Counted from the stretch's first letter, positions 33,665-42,814 are shown. The stretch: 64,000 nucleotides of DNA from Vibrio viridaestus (GCF_003856525.1 NZ_RJVQ01000005.1:1-64000); one strand, 5' to 3'. The notes: generated by a model not told the origin, from the letters alone. Made by a program: numbers and translations.

Positions 33665-33742
33665 TTTGAACGATAAAAGCAACAAATACCATATGTATTC
33701 GTTCCTAATATGTTATTATTCATAACCAATCTATCGTTCAAA
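33665..33742. repeat. Long-loop inverted repeat between the small basic ORF and CBASS
   Basis: TTTGAACGATA at 33665-33675 and TATCGTTCAAA at 33732-33742 are exact 11-bp complements with a 56-bp AT-rich spacer. It lies in the 334-bp gap upstream of the CD-NTase promoter, just after the 43-aa ORF. It may be a structured RNA, a regulator site pair or a small-element remnant. The rest of the gap (33445-33778) shows only AT-rich promoter DNA. Confidence 0.5.
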
Positions 33743-33778
33743 AAGACTTATTTGAAATAAGTTGTAATCGCCTTTTTA

Positions 33779-33910
33779 TTAATCACCTTTTTTGTGCTTA
33801 TGCGGCTTAAGAGATGGGGTATTTCCGGGAGTATTTTTATTATCCCGTTGACGCCTATCTGGTTTACCAGTTGAATCAGCAATTCTTTTTGGTCCTGGTT
33901 TAATTCCCAT
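33779..33910 (-). CDS. 43-residue basic protein, unannotated small ORF
   Basis: The minus-strand ATG at 33910 is preceded by GAAGGAGAAAGTA, an excellent ribosome site. The product starts MGIKPGPKRIADSTGKPDRR and ends with HKHKKGD; it is Lys/Arg/Pro-rich, without hydrophobic segments, and probably disordered or nucleic-acid binding. It lies between nrdG and the CBASS promoter on the same strand. The strong ribosome site and protein-like composition argue that it is real. Family unknown. Confidence 0.65.
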   Translation of the reverse strand: MGIKPGPKRIADSTGKPDRRQRDNKNTPGNTPSLKPHKHKKGD

Positions 33911-34003
33911 TACTTTCTCCTTCGAGTTTTTTCAAAGTTGTTGGCATTGGTACTGTTGTTTCTCAACGAAGCGAAAACCTCACCAACAATATTTTTGACT
34001 AAA

Positions 34004-34480
34004 TTAGCTATGAACACGCGTAAATCGATGGATAATCTGATTGCTTGAACCTCGCCAAAGTAATGCAGGATCATATTTATCTTGTTCGAATTTACCATCT
34101 ATCAACACATCAATCATATCAACTATGGACTTTTGATCAGAGGTGAGCTCATCAATCACATACCCAGTCCACATCCAAATATCTTTATCAGGACACTCTG
34201 CTTTTACTCTTGATACTAATTGATATATGGCTGAAATATTTGCAGGATGAAGTGGATCCCCACCAGATAGCGACAAACCACGACGCTTTATACGTGTGTC
34301 TTGTAAATCAGCAATAATTTGATCTTCCAACTCTTGGGTAAATGGATGGCCAGAGTTAGGAGACCATGTGCCTTGGTTATAACAGCCCCGACATTGATGT
34401 TCACACCCTGAAACGAACAGGGTACAACGAGTACCCTCTCCGTTCACAACATCGACTTGATGATATTTATGATAATTCAT
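34004..34480 (-). CDS. nrdG: Anaerobic ribonucleotide reductase activating protein
   Basis: The 158-residue radical-SAM activase starts at ATG 34480 (MNYHKYHQVDVVNGEGTRCTLFVSG), overlapping the nrdD stop as TAATG. The iron-sulfur motif CEHQCRGC (CxxxCxxC) and SAM-binding SLSGGDPLHP are intact; length is normal. It generates the glycyl radical on NrdD. It pairs with the complete island-side nrdD, not with the truncated copy. Confidence 0.95.
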   Translation of the reverse strand: MNYHKYHQVDVVNGEGTRCTLFVSGCEHQCRGCYNQGTWSPNSGHPFTQELEDQIIADLQDTRIKRRGLSLSGGDPLHPANISAIYQLVSRVKAECPDKDIWMWTGYVIDELTSDQKSIVDMIDVLIDGKFEQDKYDPALLWRGSSNQIIHRFTRVHS

Positions 34481-36618
34481 TAGCAATGCTTAACTCGACG
34501 AGTTGCCTCTTCCTGTTTACCCATGTTGAATGGTCGCGAATCTGGAGACCCCAAATATCCACAAACACGACGAATTACAGAAACCTTTTTAGGATCGTGA
34601 TTACCACATTTAGGACATGTAAAACCTTTGCTGGTACAGGTAAACTCACCTTGATAACCACATTCATAACATTCATCAATTGGCGTATTAGTCCCGTAGT
34701 ATGGGACACGGTCATATGAATAATCCCAAACGTTTTCTAGTGCTTCAATGTTATGTTGCATGTTTGGATATTCCCCATAACAAATGAAACCACCATTCGC
34801 AATTGGAGGGTAAGGCATTTCAAAATCAATCTTATCGTAAGGGTTTACAGCTTTTTCAACATCAAGATGAAAACTGTTAGTGTAATAACCTTTATCTGTC
34901 ACACCTTTCACTACACCAAACTCTTTTGTGTCTAACGCACAGAAACGATTACACAAGTTTTCTGCTGGCGTACTGTACAAGCTGAAACCAAATCCTGTTT
35001 CTTCTTTCCATTGTTCTACTGCATCACGTAATCTTTGTACTATCGCAATACCTTTTTGACGAAGTATTTCACTGTCAAAGATATGTGTATCCATATCAGA
35101 ATAAAGAGCATTAACAGTTTCATGAATGCCAATATAACCAAGTGAAATTGAAGCGCGTCCATTTTTAAATATTTGCATCACTTCATCATCAGGATTTAAA
35201 CGAATACCTAATGCCCCTTCACAATAAAGGATTGGAGCAACTCTTGCTTTTACTCCGCGCAGACGGTCGATTCGAGTATCTAGCGCTTTACGAGCTAACG
35301 TCAAACGCTGATCTAAAATTTCATAAAACTTCGCTTCATCGCCATTAGCCTCTAATGCAATACGCGGTAGGTTAAGACTTACAACCCCCAAATTGTTTCG
35401 ACCCTCATGAACTTCTTTTCCGCTCTCATCCGTCCAACGCCCCAAGAAACTACGACATCCCATTGGAGCTTTAAATGATCCTGTTACTTTAACCACTTGC
35501 TCGTAATTCATTATATCTGGATACATACGTTTAGTAGCACAATCTAGAGCTAGTTGTTTTATGTAGTAATTTTGATCACCTTTTGAACGATTAATACCTT
35601 CTTTAATTGTAAAGATCAATTTAGGGAAGATTGCTGTCTTAGCATTTTTCCCTAATCCTTTGATTCTATTATTTAAAATTGATTTTTGGATTAGTTTTGA
35701 TTCCCAACTAGTACCTAAACCAAACGAAATCGACAAAAATGGGGTTTGTCCGTTACTTGAAAAAAGTGTATTCACTTCATATTCTAACGACTGAAAGGCA
35801 TCAAAGACTTCTTTTTCAGTTAATGCTTTGGCATATTCTTCTGGATTAGGAATATTCCACTGATGTGCCGTAGCTAAATGTTTCTCATGGCTTTTAGTCA
35901 CATACTTAGCTAATACTTCATCCAAACGGTTAAGAGTGGTTCCACCATAAGTATGGGATGCTACCTGAGCAACAATCTGTGCAGTTACCGCTGTTGCTGT
36001 CTGAATAGATTTTGGAGTTTCAATTTCAGCATTGCCCATCCTAAATCCATTAGTCAGCATGTTTTCAAGATCAACAACCATACAGTTGTACATAGGGAAA
36101 AATGGTGCATAATCCAAATCGTGGTAATGGATTTCGCCTTTATCATGTGCTTGTACAATGTCACGGGAAAGCATGTGATTTTTTGCGTAATGCTTTGCAA
36201 CGATACCAGCAAGTAAATCACGTTGGGTAGGAATTACCTTACTGTCTTTGTTTGCATTTTCATTCAATATTTCGAGATTACTTTGTTCAACTAACCCTGA
36301 AATTTCTTCACTTAGTTTACTTGCTTTTTCTCTCGCAATATCACGATCATGACGATATTCGATATATGCACGAGCAACATCTTCATCAACATGCATTAAA
36401 TCTTTTTCTACTCGATTCTGAATTTCAGAGATATGGATTTCTCTCTGACCCATCAGCAATTCCGATACATTAGATGCAACAATATCGCCAATTTCTTGAT
36501 TCTTAGAATTGATGCTATTTGCCGCAGCTTCGACAGCAGCTTTAATAAGCAAAGGGTTAAACGCTACTTTAGCGCCATCACGTTTGACTACCACTGATGT
36601 CAATTGTTTCAGTATCAT
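34480..36618 (-). CDS. nrdD: Anaerobic ribonucleoside-triphosphate reductase, complete copy
   Basis: The 712-residue class III RNR has an N-terminal ATP-cone (VVVKRDGAKVAFNPLLIKAAVEA), a catalytic barrel (YEVNTLFSSNGQTPFLSI), a zinc site (CYECGYQGEF, then GFTCPKCGNHD) and the C-terminal glycyl-radical loop VCGYLGSPDSRPFN. All key parts are present. It reduces NTPs to dNTPs without oxygen. It starts 28 bp after the stop of a truncated nrdD, with CGGAGAAAA as ribosome site, so it should be read from the same FNR-type promoter. Its sequence differs clearly from the truncated copy, so it is not a recent tandem duplication. Confidence 0.95.
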   Translation of the reverse strand: MILKQLTSVVVKRDGAKVAFNPLLIKAAVEAAANSINSKNQEIGDIVASNVSELLMGQREIHISEIQNRVEKDLMHVDEDVARAYIEYRHDRDIAREKASKLSEEISGLVEQSNLEILNENANKDSKVIPTQRDLLAGIVAKHYAKNHMLSRDIVQAHDKGEIHYHDLDYAPFFPMYNCMVVDLENMLTNGFRMGNAEIETPKSIQTATAVTAQIVAQVASHTYGGTTLNRLDEVLAKYVTKSHEKHLATAHQWNIPNPEEYAKALTEKEVFDAFQSLEYEVNTLFSSNGQTPFLSISFGLGTSWESKLIQKSILNNRIKGLGKNAKTAIFPKLIFTIKEGINRSKGDQNYYIKQLALDCATKRMYPDIMNYEQVVKVTGSFKAPMGCRSFLGRWTDESGKEVHEGRNNLGVVSLNLPRIALEANGDEAKFYEILDQRLTLARKALDTRIDRLRGVKARVAPILYCEGALGIRLNPDDEVMQIFKNGRASISLGYIGIHETVNALYSDMDTHIFDSEILRQKGIAIVQRLRDAVEQWKEETGFGFSLYSTPAENLCNRFCALDTKEFGVVKGVTDKGYYTNSFHLDVEKAVNPYDKIDFEMPYPPIANGGFICYGEYPNMQHNIEALENVWDYSYDRVPYYGTNTPIDECYECGYQGEFTCTSKGFTCPKCGNHDPKKVSVIRRVCGYLGSPDSRPFNMGKQEEATRRVKHC

Positions 36619-36646
36619 GATTTTTCTCCGATTTTAGTTTTTATTT

Positions 36647-37726
36647 TTAAGCTGCTAGTTGAAAGGCTTGTTTTTGAATGTTTTCTAATTTTAAATATTT
36701 GTGAGAGCACTCTCGTGAGAAAACATTAAATGCAACTTGGAGAGGTTTTGTTGTTTTGACTTTATAAGTACTAAATTTAAAGGCATGGATAGCAAATGAA
36801 CAAAATACTTGTTTAACATAGGACGCACACACACCCATCATCGAAACAACATTTTTCACTACATAATGGTCATTCGCTGTATGCAAAGTATTCACTTCGT
36901 ATTCCAGAGACTGAAAGGCGTCATAGCACTCTTTTTCAGTGCGAGCGTCTGCGAATGCTTCTGGATTTTTCACTTCCCACTCTTGGGCAACTTTTAAATG
37001 TTTTTTATAACTTTCGGTAACGTAAGGAGCAAGAATCTCATCTATTCGATTGATCGTTGTTCCGCCATATATGTGGCTGGCTACCTGGGCAATGATCTGT
37101 GCTGTTACAGCGGTCGCGGTAGAAATAGATTTTGGTGTATCTATTTCGGCGTTACCCATCTTAAATCCCCCTGTTAACATACCTTTTAGGTCGATTAACA
37201 TGCAGTTAAACATTGGGAAAAATGGAGCGTAATCCAAATCATGGTAATGAATATCGCCTCGCTCGTGAGCCTGAACAACATCACGAGGGAGGATTCGGGT
37301 TTTTGCATAGTGTTTTGCAACAATCCCTGCGAGAAGATCTCGCTGAGTAGGTATCACTTTGCCATCTTTGTTCGCATTTTCATTTAACAGGTCAGCGTTA
37401 CTTTCGTTGATAAGACCTTCAATCTCACGAGTCAGCGCACTTTGTTTTTCACGCGCAATATCCCTGTCATGACGATATTCGATGTAGCCTCTTGCCAATT
37501 GTTTGTAGGGGCCTTGCATTAATTCGTTTTCGACCAACGTCTGAATTTCTGCAATGTGTACCTTATCTTTACCTTCCAGTTGCAGCTCTACCGCTAATGC
37601 TACATTGAGTGCGTAAATGGCCGTTTCTTTATCTGGTTGAGTCGCCGCAGCTTCTACCGCAGCCTGAATTCTATCCCGATTGAACGCCGCCTTTGAGCCA
37701 TCCCGTTTGATAACGATAGGTTTCAC
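36647..37726 (-). pseudogene. nrdD: Truncated nrdD (first 285 codons) fused to a foreign 74-codon tail
   Basis: GTG at 37726 follows AAGGAGAAAAAC. Codons 1-285 are a normal NrdD (ATP-cone, then NANKDGKVIPTQRDLLAG, up to VNTLHTAN). After the junction at 36871/36872 the frame leaves the family exactly before the conserved GQTPF motif and continues for 74 unrelated codons (starting DHYVVKNVVSMMG). The catalytic core, zinc site and radical loop are missing, so it cannot reduce nucleotides. The native promoter with its FNR box lies upstream. It marks one end of the inserted DNA. Confidence 0.88.
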
Positions 37727-37762
37727 CGTTTTTCTCCTTAGTCCGTGATTGCATATTCACCG

Positions 37763-37812
37763 CAACACACTATATGGGCAATTTTTATTTATTGGTTACT
37801 ATATGTTGGGGT
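37763..37812. promoter_or_regulatory. Two candidate NrdR-type boxes
   Basis: ACACACTATATGGG (from 37765) and TTACTATATGTTGGGG (from 37796) share CTATATG with 29-bp spacing and resemble the NrdR box ACACWATATATWGTGT in half to two thirds of positions. Paired boxes near one nrd promoter fit NrdR control. The match is imperfect. Confidence 0.4.
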
Positions 37813-37842
37813 GTAATTTAATGAGATGCCACTAGAGCAGTA

Positions 37843-37856
37843 TTGATTTAGATCAA
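37843..37856. promoter_or_regulatory. Perfect FNR box upstream of nrdD
   Basis: TTGAT-TTAG-ATCAA matches the FNR consensus exactly, 117 bp upstream of the nrdD GTG. It would place both nrdD copies and nrdG under anaerobic activation. Confidence 0.85.
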
Positions 37857-38010
37857 AAGAAATCAGCGCAAGATAAGAAACAGAACAAACTTTCTCTACA
37901 GGTCTCATTTACGAAAAATAATCTGCGTAAGCTATTTTTTTTGGCTATGATTCGAAAGCTTTTTAATTAGTGTTAATATCATTTGAGTTTTATTTTTATC
38001 AGGTTTCAAA

Positions 38011-38895
38011 ATGTTAGCTCGCATTATTATTGGTCTGCTCTTCCTCATTGGTAACTTCTTCACCAACCAATCCAGCGCGACATCTATTGCAACATGGAAC
38101 CTAGAATGGCTTACTTCGGCCAATAAGACAGTTAGCGATCTGCACATACCGCAGCGAAGCAACAACGACATAGTAGAACTGCGGCGTATTTTTTCTCAGC
38201 TATCGCCAGATATTCTCGCGTTTCAAGAAGTAAATGATTTAGAAGCAATTAAGAGCGTCGTGGGAGACCAATACCGCATATTTATATCCGACCGCTCCAC
38301 TCATCGTTGGAAAAGTTTACAGTTCGACGATATAAATCAATTTACTGGATTCGCCGTTCGTGCCTCATTCGTAACCCACGATCCTGAAGATATTCAACTA
38401 ACAAAAAATCGAAAATTACGTTTTGCTAGTTACCTAAAATTAAAAGTGGATGGAAAGAAAGAAATCCACCTCTTATCCGTTCATCTAAAAAGTGGTTGTT
38501 TTGGCAAGTGGAAGCCATCGAAAGAATCCTGCACAACACTAAAACAACAAGGAGAAGTGTTGGCAAAATGGATCAAGAACAGAACAACTAATCAGGAACC
38601 TTTTATTATCTTGGGTGATTTTAACCACAACCTATCCTACCCCAATGACTGGCTCTGGACAGAAATGACGAATGGAATTCCGTCCGCTATCTTAGCGACT
38701 GGTAAAACACCAGCGACCTGCCAACAAAAAGGTCGGAATGGAAAACTATTTCGCTATCGAAACCTGATCGATCACATCATTGTTTCAGCAGATTTATCGC
38801 TTTCAAGTCCACACCAATATTCCTTTTCAGCTCTGCAACTGAATCAGTATCAATTGAGCGATCACTGTCCTCTACTAAGTACCCTAAGAGAGTAA
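38011..38895 (+). CDS. Secreted endonuclease/exonuclease/phosphatase-family protein
   Basis: The 294-residue protein has a signal peptide (IIIGLLFLIGNFF, cleavage near SSA). The EEP fold is shown by IATWNLEWL (Asn), ILAFQEVND (metal Glu), HLLSVHLKSGC (His), FIILGDFNHN (Asp/Asn) and the terminal LSDHCPLLS (Asp-His). All catalytic positions are filled. Substrate may be extracellular DNA, a lipid phosphate or another phosphodiester. It stands alone, divergent from nrdD. Confidence 0.9.
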   Translation: MLARIIIGLLFLIGNFFTNQSSATSIATWNLEWLTSANKTVSDLHIPQRSNNDIVELRRIFSQLSPDILAFQEVNDLEAIKSVVGDQYRIFISDRSTHRWKSLQFDDINQFTGFAVRASFVTHDPEDIQLTKNRKLRFASYLKLKVDGKKEIHLLSVHLKSGCFGKWKPSKESCTTLKQQGEVLAKWIKNRTTNQEPFIILGDFNHNLSYPNDWLWTEMTNGIPSAILATGKTPATCQQKGRNGKLFRYRNLIDHIIVSADLSLSSPHQYSFSALQLNQYQLSDHCPLLSTLRE

Positions 38896-38972
38896 ATCTC
38901 CAACTCATTAAACCGTCATAAAACAATCGCAAATTATCAAAAAGTCATTACAATGCAGGAGTTTTAACGACG

Positions 38973-39608
38973 ATGGTAAAGCCAGTGAAACTGAGTAAAA
39001 GATTGCAACAGATTGAACAGATGGTCTCTGAAAAGTACGACCACATATGGGACTGTTGCTGTGATCATGGTTTTCTGGGAGCAGCTCTGCTTGATAGTGT
39101 ACCCGCAAATCCACGAACAATTCATTTCGTCGATATTGTGCCTAAGCTAATGCAATCTCTAGAACAAAAGCTGGTACGTTTCTATCAAGGAAAAAGGTGG
39201 CATACGCATTGTCTGGATGTCGCTGACATTCCACTCAATACCTTTTCTGGCCGTCATTTAATCATTATTGCTGGTATTGGCGGAGACTTGATGATTGAGT
39301 TGATCTGCGCACTTAAAGCCCGTCATCCTACCTTGGCTCTCGACTTTCTTCTTTGTCCTGTTCACCATCAGTTTGCACTGCGCAAGACACTACAAAAGCT
39401 CGATCTCAGATTAGTCGCTGAATCGCTAATCAAAGACAATCGCCGCTTTTATGAAATCATTCATGTTACGTCGTCACAATATGGCGAAGTTGTCTCTCCT
39501 ATCGGTGAAAGTATATGGAGGTCAGAGTGTTCTCATCAGACCATGATTATAAAAGAATATCTATCCAAAACGCTTGGGCACTATCGTCGGATGACTCAGG
39601 GGGGGTGA
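38973..39608 (+). CDS. trmK: tRNA (adenine(22)-N1)-methyltransferase-like (TrmK family)
   Basis: The 211-residue class I SAM methyltransferase has the TrmK layout: LSKRLQQIEQMV, a SAM motif at WDCCCDHGFLGAAL, the LIIIAGIGGDLM block and the CPVHHQFALRKTLQKL segment. It would methylate A22 of tRNA or a related substrate. Start ATG at 38973. It ends in a run of seven G just before the stop. No clear operon partners. Confidence 0.85.
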   Translation: MVKPVKLSKRLQQIEQMVSEKYDHIWDCCCDHGFLGAALLDSVPANPRTIHFVDIVPKLMQSLEQKLVRFYQGKRWHTHCLDVADIPLNTFSGRHLIIIAGIGGDLMIELICALKARHPTLALDFLLCPVHHQFALRKTLQKLDLRLVAESLIKDNRRFYEIIHVTSSQYGEVVSPIGESIWRSECSHQTMIIKEYLSKTLGHYRRMTQGG

Positions 39609-39717
39609 TTTAGTATCACTTGAAGCGCGAGAAGCTTACGAAAATATCCAACTCGACAGTCATGTTACTTTTAAATAACGACATACAAATAACCTGCAGT
39701 AAAGGCTAAAGTAAAAT

Positions 39718-40221
39718 TCACTTAACAACCCTGATACCTTCGACCTTAAAGTGATGCATAAACTCCCGTAAAATCAGTAACTGGGCAAAGAATCTTGCAG
39801 ACGTGTCTGGTTCATCGCTACGAGGAGGTCTACCAATAACGATCTCTGCGTATTGGCTAAAAAGATTTTCGAGTTGACGCGTGGACAAATCCATAACGTT
39901 CCTTTCGGGGATAGCACACAATTTCGCCAGATTTTTAACGTAGCTAGTAGAAGTTATTAAAGACCGCTCTTGACTTGGTATTGAATGAACAACCTTGGCA
40001 ATTTCATCTTCAATATAATTAATACCATATTCGATATCATCCGCATTAGGGGGAGTGTGTCGAAAAAAACGCGAACTGACTAATTCATAGCCGACAGGCA
40101 TTGTTTTTGTTTCGCTCATCGATAAATAAAAAGTGGTTTCACTCTCTGTAATCTCGAATACGATAGCTGACGAATCTACAGCCATACACTGCTCATATCC
40201 TTTCTTTTGTGTTTGATTCAT
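39718..40221 (-). CDS. Hypothetical protein
   Basis: 167 residues from ATG at 40221 (MNQTQKKGYEQCMAVDSS), which follows GGAAAGGCCT; the frame upstream is probably not translated. Mixed alpha/beta soluble protein with a middle helical part (EYGINYIEDEIAKVVHSI) and an acidic segment PPRSDEPDTS. No signal peptide, TM or known motif. It converges with the trmK-like gene and diverges from the aldo/keto reductase. I do not recognise the family. Confidence 0.65.
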   Translation of the reverse strand: MNQTQKKGYEQCMAVDSSAIVFEITESETTFYLSMSETKTMPVGYELVSSRFFRHTPPNADDIEYGINYIEDEIAKVVHSIPSQERSLITSTSYVKNLAKLCAIPERNVMDLSTRQLENLFSQYAEIVIGRPPRSDEPDTSARFFAQLLILREFMHHFKVEGIRVVK

Positions 40222-40411
40222 AGGCCTTTCCGACACTCGACATACCAATATGAGAAAATATAGTGCGCTTTCATAGTATTAAATGCCACTAATTTCTTAT
40301 TGGGTTAGTGTGTATGAGCGCACATTAACCCCATCATTGTCTCTGATAGTCTAGATCTTTCACTAAGGATTTATTCGAACAATGCAAGAATGAAATCAGG
40401 GAGTGTACATA

Positions 40412-41473
40412 ATGGAATATCGTCAGTTAGGTCATTCTGGACTTAAAGTATCCGCGCTAACTTTAGGTACTATGACATTTGGAGGACAAGGGAAATTTGC
40501 TCAAGTTGGCAACACAAATTTAGAACAAGCCAAAAAGCAAATAGGCCTATGTATGGATGCAGGAATCAACCTTTATGATACAGCCGATATCTATTCTGAC
40601 GGACTGTCAGAGGAAATATTAGGTGCGGCTGTTAGTAATATCCGCAATGATATTTTGATCGCGACCAAGTTGAGATTCCCCACAGGCTCGGGACCCAACC
40701 AAGGCGGTGCATCAAGATATCATATTATCAAAGCATGCGAGGCGTCTTTAAAACGACTGAACACCGATTATATCGACCTTTATCAAATTCATGAGTGGGA
40801 TGGCATAACACCCGTTGATGAGACGTTAGAGGCCATGGATACCTTAGTACGAAGTGGGAAAATCCGCTATTACGGTGTGTCTAACTACACAGGTTGGCAG
40901 CTAATGAAAACATTGGGAGAATCTGCTTTACATCATTATCTCCGCCCAATCTCACAACAAATCCACTACTCATTGCAAGCCCGAGAAGCCGAATACGAGT
41001 TATTACCGATTGCTCAGGATCAAAACGTTGGCGTACTGATATGGAGTCCTTTAGCCGGTGGGCTGTTATCTGGAAAATACCAGCGGAATAAAGAAGGCCC
41101 AAGCGACGCCAGACACCTTCAGGGCTGGCAGGAACCTCCAGTGTACGATACTGAAAAACTCTACGATATTATCGATGTCCTCTTGGATATATCTGAGCAG
41201 AGAGGTATTTCACCCGCTCAGATTGCTTTGGCTTGGTTACTCAGTCGCGCCCCCGTATCATCGGTTGTGATTGGAGCCAGAACAGAAGCCCAGCTAAAAG
41301 ATAACCTAAACGCATGTAATGTCTCGCTCACTGGTGAGGAGTTGCTGAGATTGGATAAAGTCAGCCGACCACCGTTGCTTTATCCTTATTGGCATCAGGC
41401 GAGTACTGCGGAAGATCGTCTGTCAGAGATTGATAAGGCCCTCTTGAATCCTTACATAGATGATAGAGACTAA
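40412..41473 (+). CDS. Aldo/keto reductase
   Basis: 353 residues from ATG at 40412 (MEYRQLGHSGLKVSALTLGT), 8 bp after AGGGAG; a GTG nine bases upstream is less likely. AKR catalytic tetrad: Asp in YDTADIYSDG, Tyr in the same motif, Lys in LIATKLRF and His in YQIHEWD. NADPH-binding end ASSVVIGAR-like (PVSSVVIGARTEAQL). Family is the YajO/YdjG-like group acting on small aldehydes. It converges with the Nudix gene. Confidence 0.92.
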   Translation: MEYRQLGHSGLKVSALTLGTMTFGGQGKFAQVGNTNLEQAKKQIGLCMDAGINLYDTADIYSDGLSEEILGAAVSNIRNDILIATKLRFPTGSGPNQGGASRYHIIKACEASLKRLNTDYIDLYQIHEWDGITPVDETLEAMDTLVRSGKIRYYGVSNYTGWQLMKTLGESALHHYLRPISQQIHYSLQAREAEYELLPIAQDQNVGVLIWSPLAGGLLSGKYQRNKEGPSDARHLQGWQEPPVYDTEKLYDIIDVLLDISEQRGISPAQIALAWLLSRAPVSSVVIGARTEAQLKDNLNACNVSLTGEELLRLDKVSRPPLLYPYWHQASTAEDRLSEIDKALLNPYIDDRD

Positions 41474-41487
41474 GTTCTGCAAAAAAA

Positions 41488-41886
41488 CTAGCTAAGTAAA
41501 TACGCCCCTACTCGACTTAGTTCCGATAAAGCTCTGAGATCAGCTTCTATATCAATAGGCGCTTTGATAATGGAATACCAATTAACGTTTTCCGCTTCAA
41601 GCGCCATAATCTCACCCGACCAATCAGTAACGATGTAGTAGTGAATGAGCTGCAACTCTGCTGTTGGATGATAGAGCGAACATAAGTACTGATATTTTTC
41701 TACCTCAATATTGAGTTCTTCCTTAATTTCACGCTGTAAGGTATCTGATTGCGTCTCTCCTGACTCCATGTGCCCGCCCGGTATTGCAATCAGTCCAGGA
41801 TCCGTAGCCTTATCCTGAGATCTCGTTTCAAGGAGAATCATATCGTCTTTGATGAGTAAAAAAGATACGCATTCATGTACTTGCAT
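41488..41886 (-). CDS. Nudix hydrolase
   Basis: The 132-residue protein contains a complete Nudix box, G-x5-E-x7-REIKEELNI starting at GHMESGETQ, preceded by DPGLIAIPGGH. It would hydrolyse a nucleoside diphosphate derivative. The box residues are intact; substrate cannot be told. It lies 80 bp upstream of the siderophore-interacting gene's stop, same strand. Confidence 0.92.
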   Translation of the reverse strand: MQVHECVSFLLIKDDMILLETRSQDKATDPGLIAIPGGHMESGETQSDTLQREIKEELNIEVEKYQYLCSLYHPTAELQLIHYYIVTDWSGEIMALEAENVNWYSIIKAPIDIEADLRALSELSRVGAYLLS

Positions 41887-41966
41887 TGTCTGCCTTTCGC
41901 TAATCAGTCACATGTAGTGACATTACCGTTTTACAGACAGAATCACAACGAGTTAACGATAGATAA

Positions 41967-42779
41967 CTAGTATTCTTCATCCATCACTGCGTGTCGATCA
42001 TGATGGTACGCCTCTTCATTTTTACCACGGCACCAGTAGGGAATCGCATACATCGACTTCCGCGTAAGGTTGTGCTGCTTTCCTAAAATTTTACGACACC
42101 CGACAACCGCAGCATTTTCCCCTGCAACGAATGCTGATAGGTCTATATCATCCTGAGGAAGCTTTGCTTCAGCTAACGCGTTAATCAAGGGGGATTCCTT
42201 ACCGTTTTCTCTTTTCAACCAGAAAACAGTGATTCCTTCAGGATGTACCAGATCATGCTTTTCTGCCATATCATCTACCTCAATGAACACTTCGCCCTTT
42301 GCTTGTTCAGGTAGCTCTTCCAAAATCGCACTGATTGCAGGCACAGCCGTTAAATCTCCAGCCATTAAATGCCATTTGGCTGGCTTCATTAGTGGGTTAG
42401 GACCACCAGGTCCAACGAGACCCAATTCAGAACCCGCTTCAGCTTCTCGCGCCCATTTGGACCCCACAGAAATATCGCCATGATCAACAAAATCGATATC
42501 CAATTCACGAGTTTCAGCGCAATACCGACGTACAGTGTAGGCCCGAGCAACAGGTTTATGTTCAGGCCAATGAACCACCTTACCTTCTCTCACTGGCAGT
42601 TGTAGAACTCCCGATTCAATATTGGGAAAGAATACTTTGATATGTGCGCCATTACAGTTATCAGGAAACTCGTTGAGTCTATCGCCTGTAACCGTCACCC
42701 TGATGAGACTTTTTGATATGTTTTGCTTTCTGACGAACTCTAACCTCATTGGATAGACACGCTCAACTGAATCACTCAT
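41967..42779 (-). CDS. Siderophore-interacting protein (ViuB-type ferric reductase)
   Basis: The 270-residue protein has an FAD-binding barrel with the ARAYTVRRYC motif (RxYTxR) and SVGSKWAREAEAGSELGLVGPGG, then a NAD(P)H-binding half (WHLMAGDLTAVPAISAILEEL, EVDD) and a C-terminal Tyr/Trp-rich end (AIPYWCRGKNEEAYHHDRH). It releases iron from ferric siderophores in the cytoplasm. A Fur-like site lies upstream. No siderophore transport genes are in the window. Confidence 0.92.
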   Translation of the reverse strand: MSDSVERVYPMRLEFVRKQNISKSLIRVTVTGDRLNEFPDNCNGAHIKVFFPNIESGVLQLPVREGKVVHWPEHKPVARAYTVRRYCAETRELDIDFVDHGDISVGSKWAREAEAGSELGLVGPGGPNPLMKPAKWHLMAGDLTAVPAISAILEELPEQAKGEVFIEVDDMAEKHDLVHPEGITVFWLKRENGKESPLINALAEAKLPQDDIDLSAFVAGENAAVVGCRKILGKQHNLTRKSMYAIPYWCRGKNEEAYHHDRHAVMDEEY

Positions 42780-42814
42780 TTATATTTCCTTATTACTAGC
42801 CAATAACCATTAAT

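Noticed and set aside
33910-34098. 62-residue minus-strand frame overlapping nrdG's 3' end
   Set aside because: Mostly a shadow of nrdG in another frame; the well-supported small ORF in this area is 33779-33910.
26608-36871. Phage or ICE origin with integrase for the defence island
   Set aside because: No integrase, transposase, excisionase or flanking direct repeat could be seen inside the island, so its mobility class is not claimed.
37932-38171. 79-residue minus-strand frame
   Set aside because: It is antisense to the start of the secreted EEP gene, which has clear motifs, and has no ribosome site.
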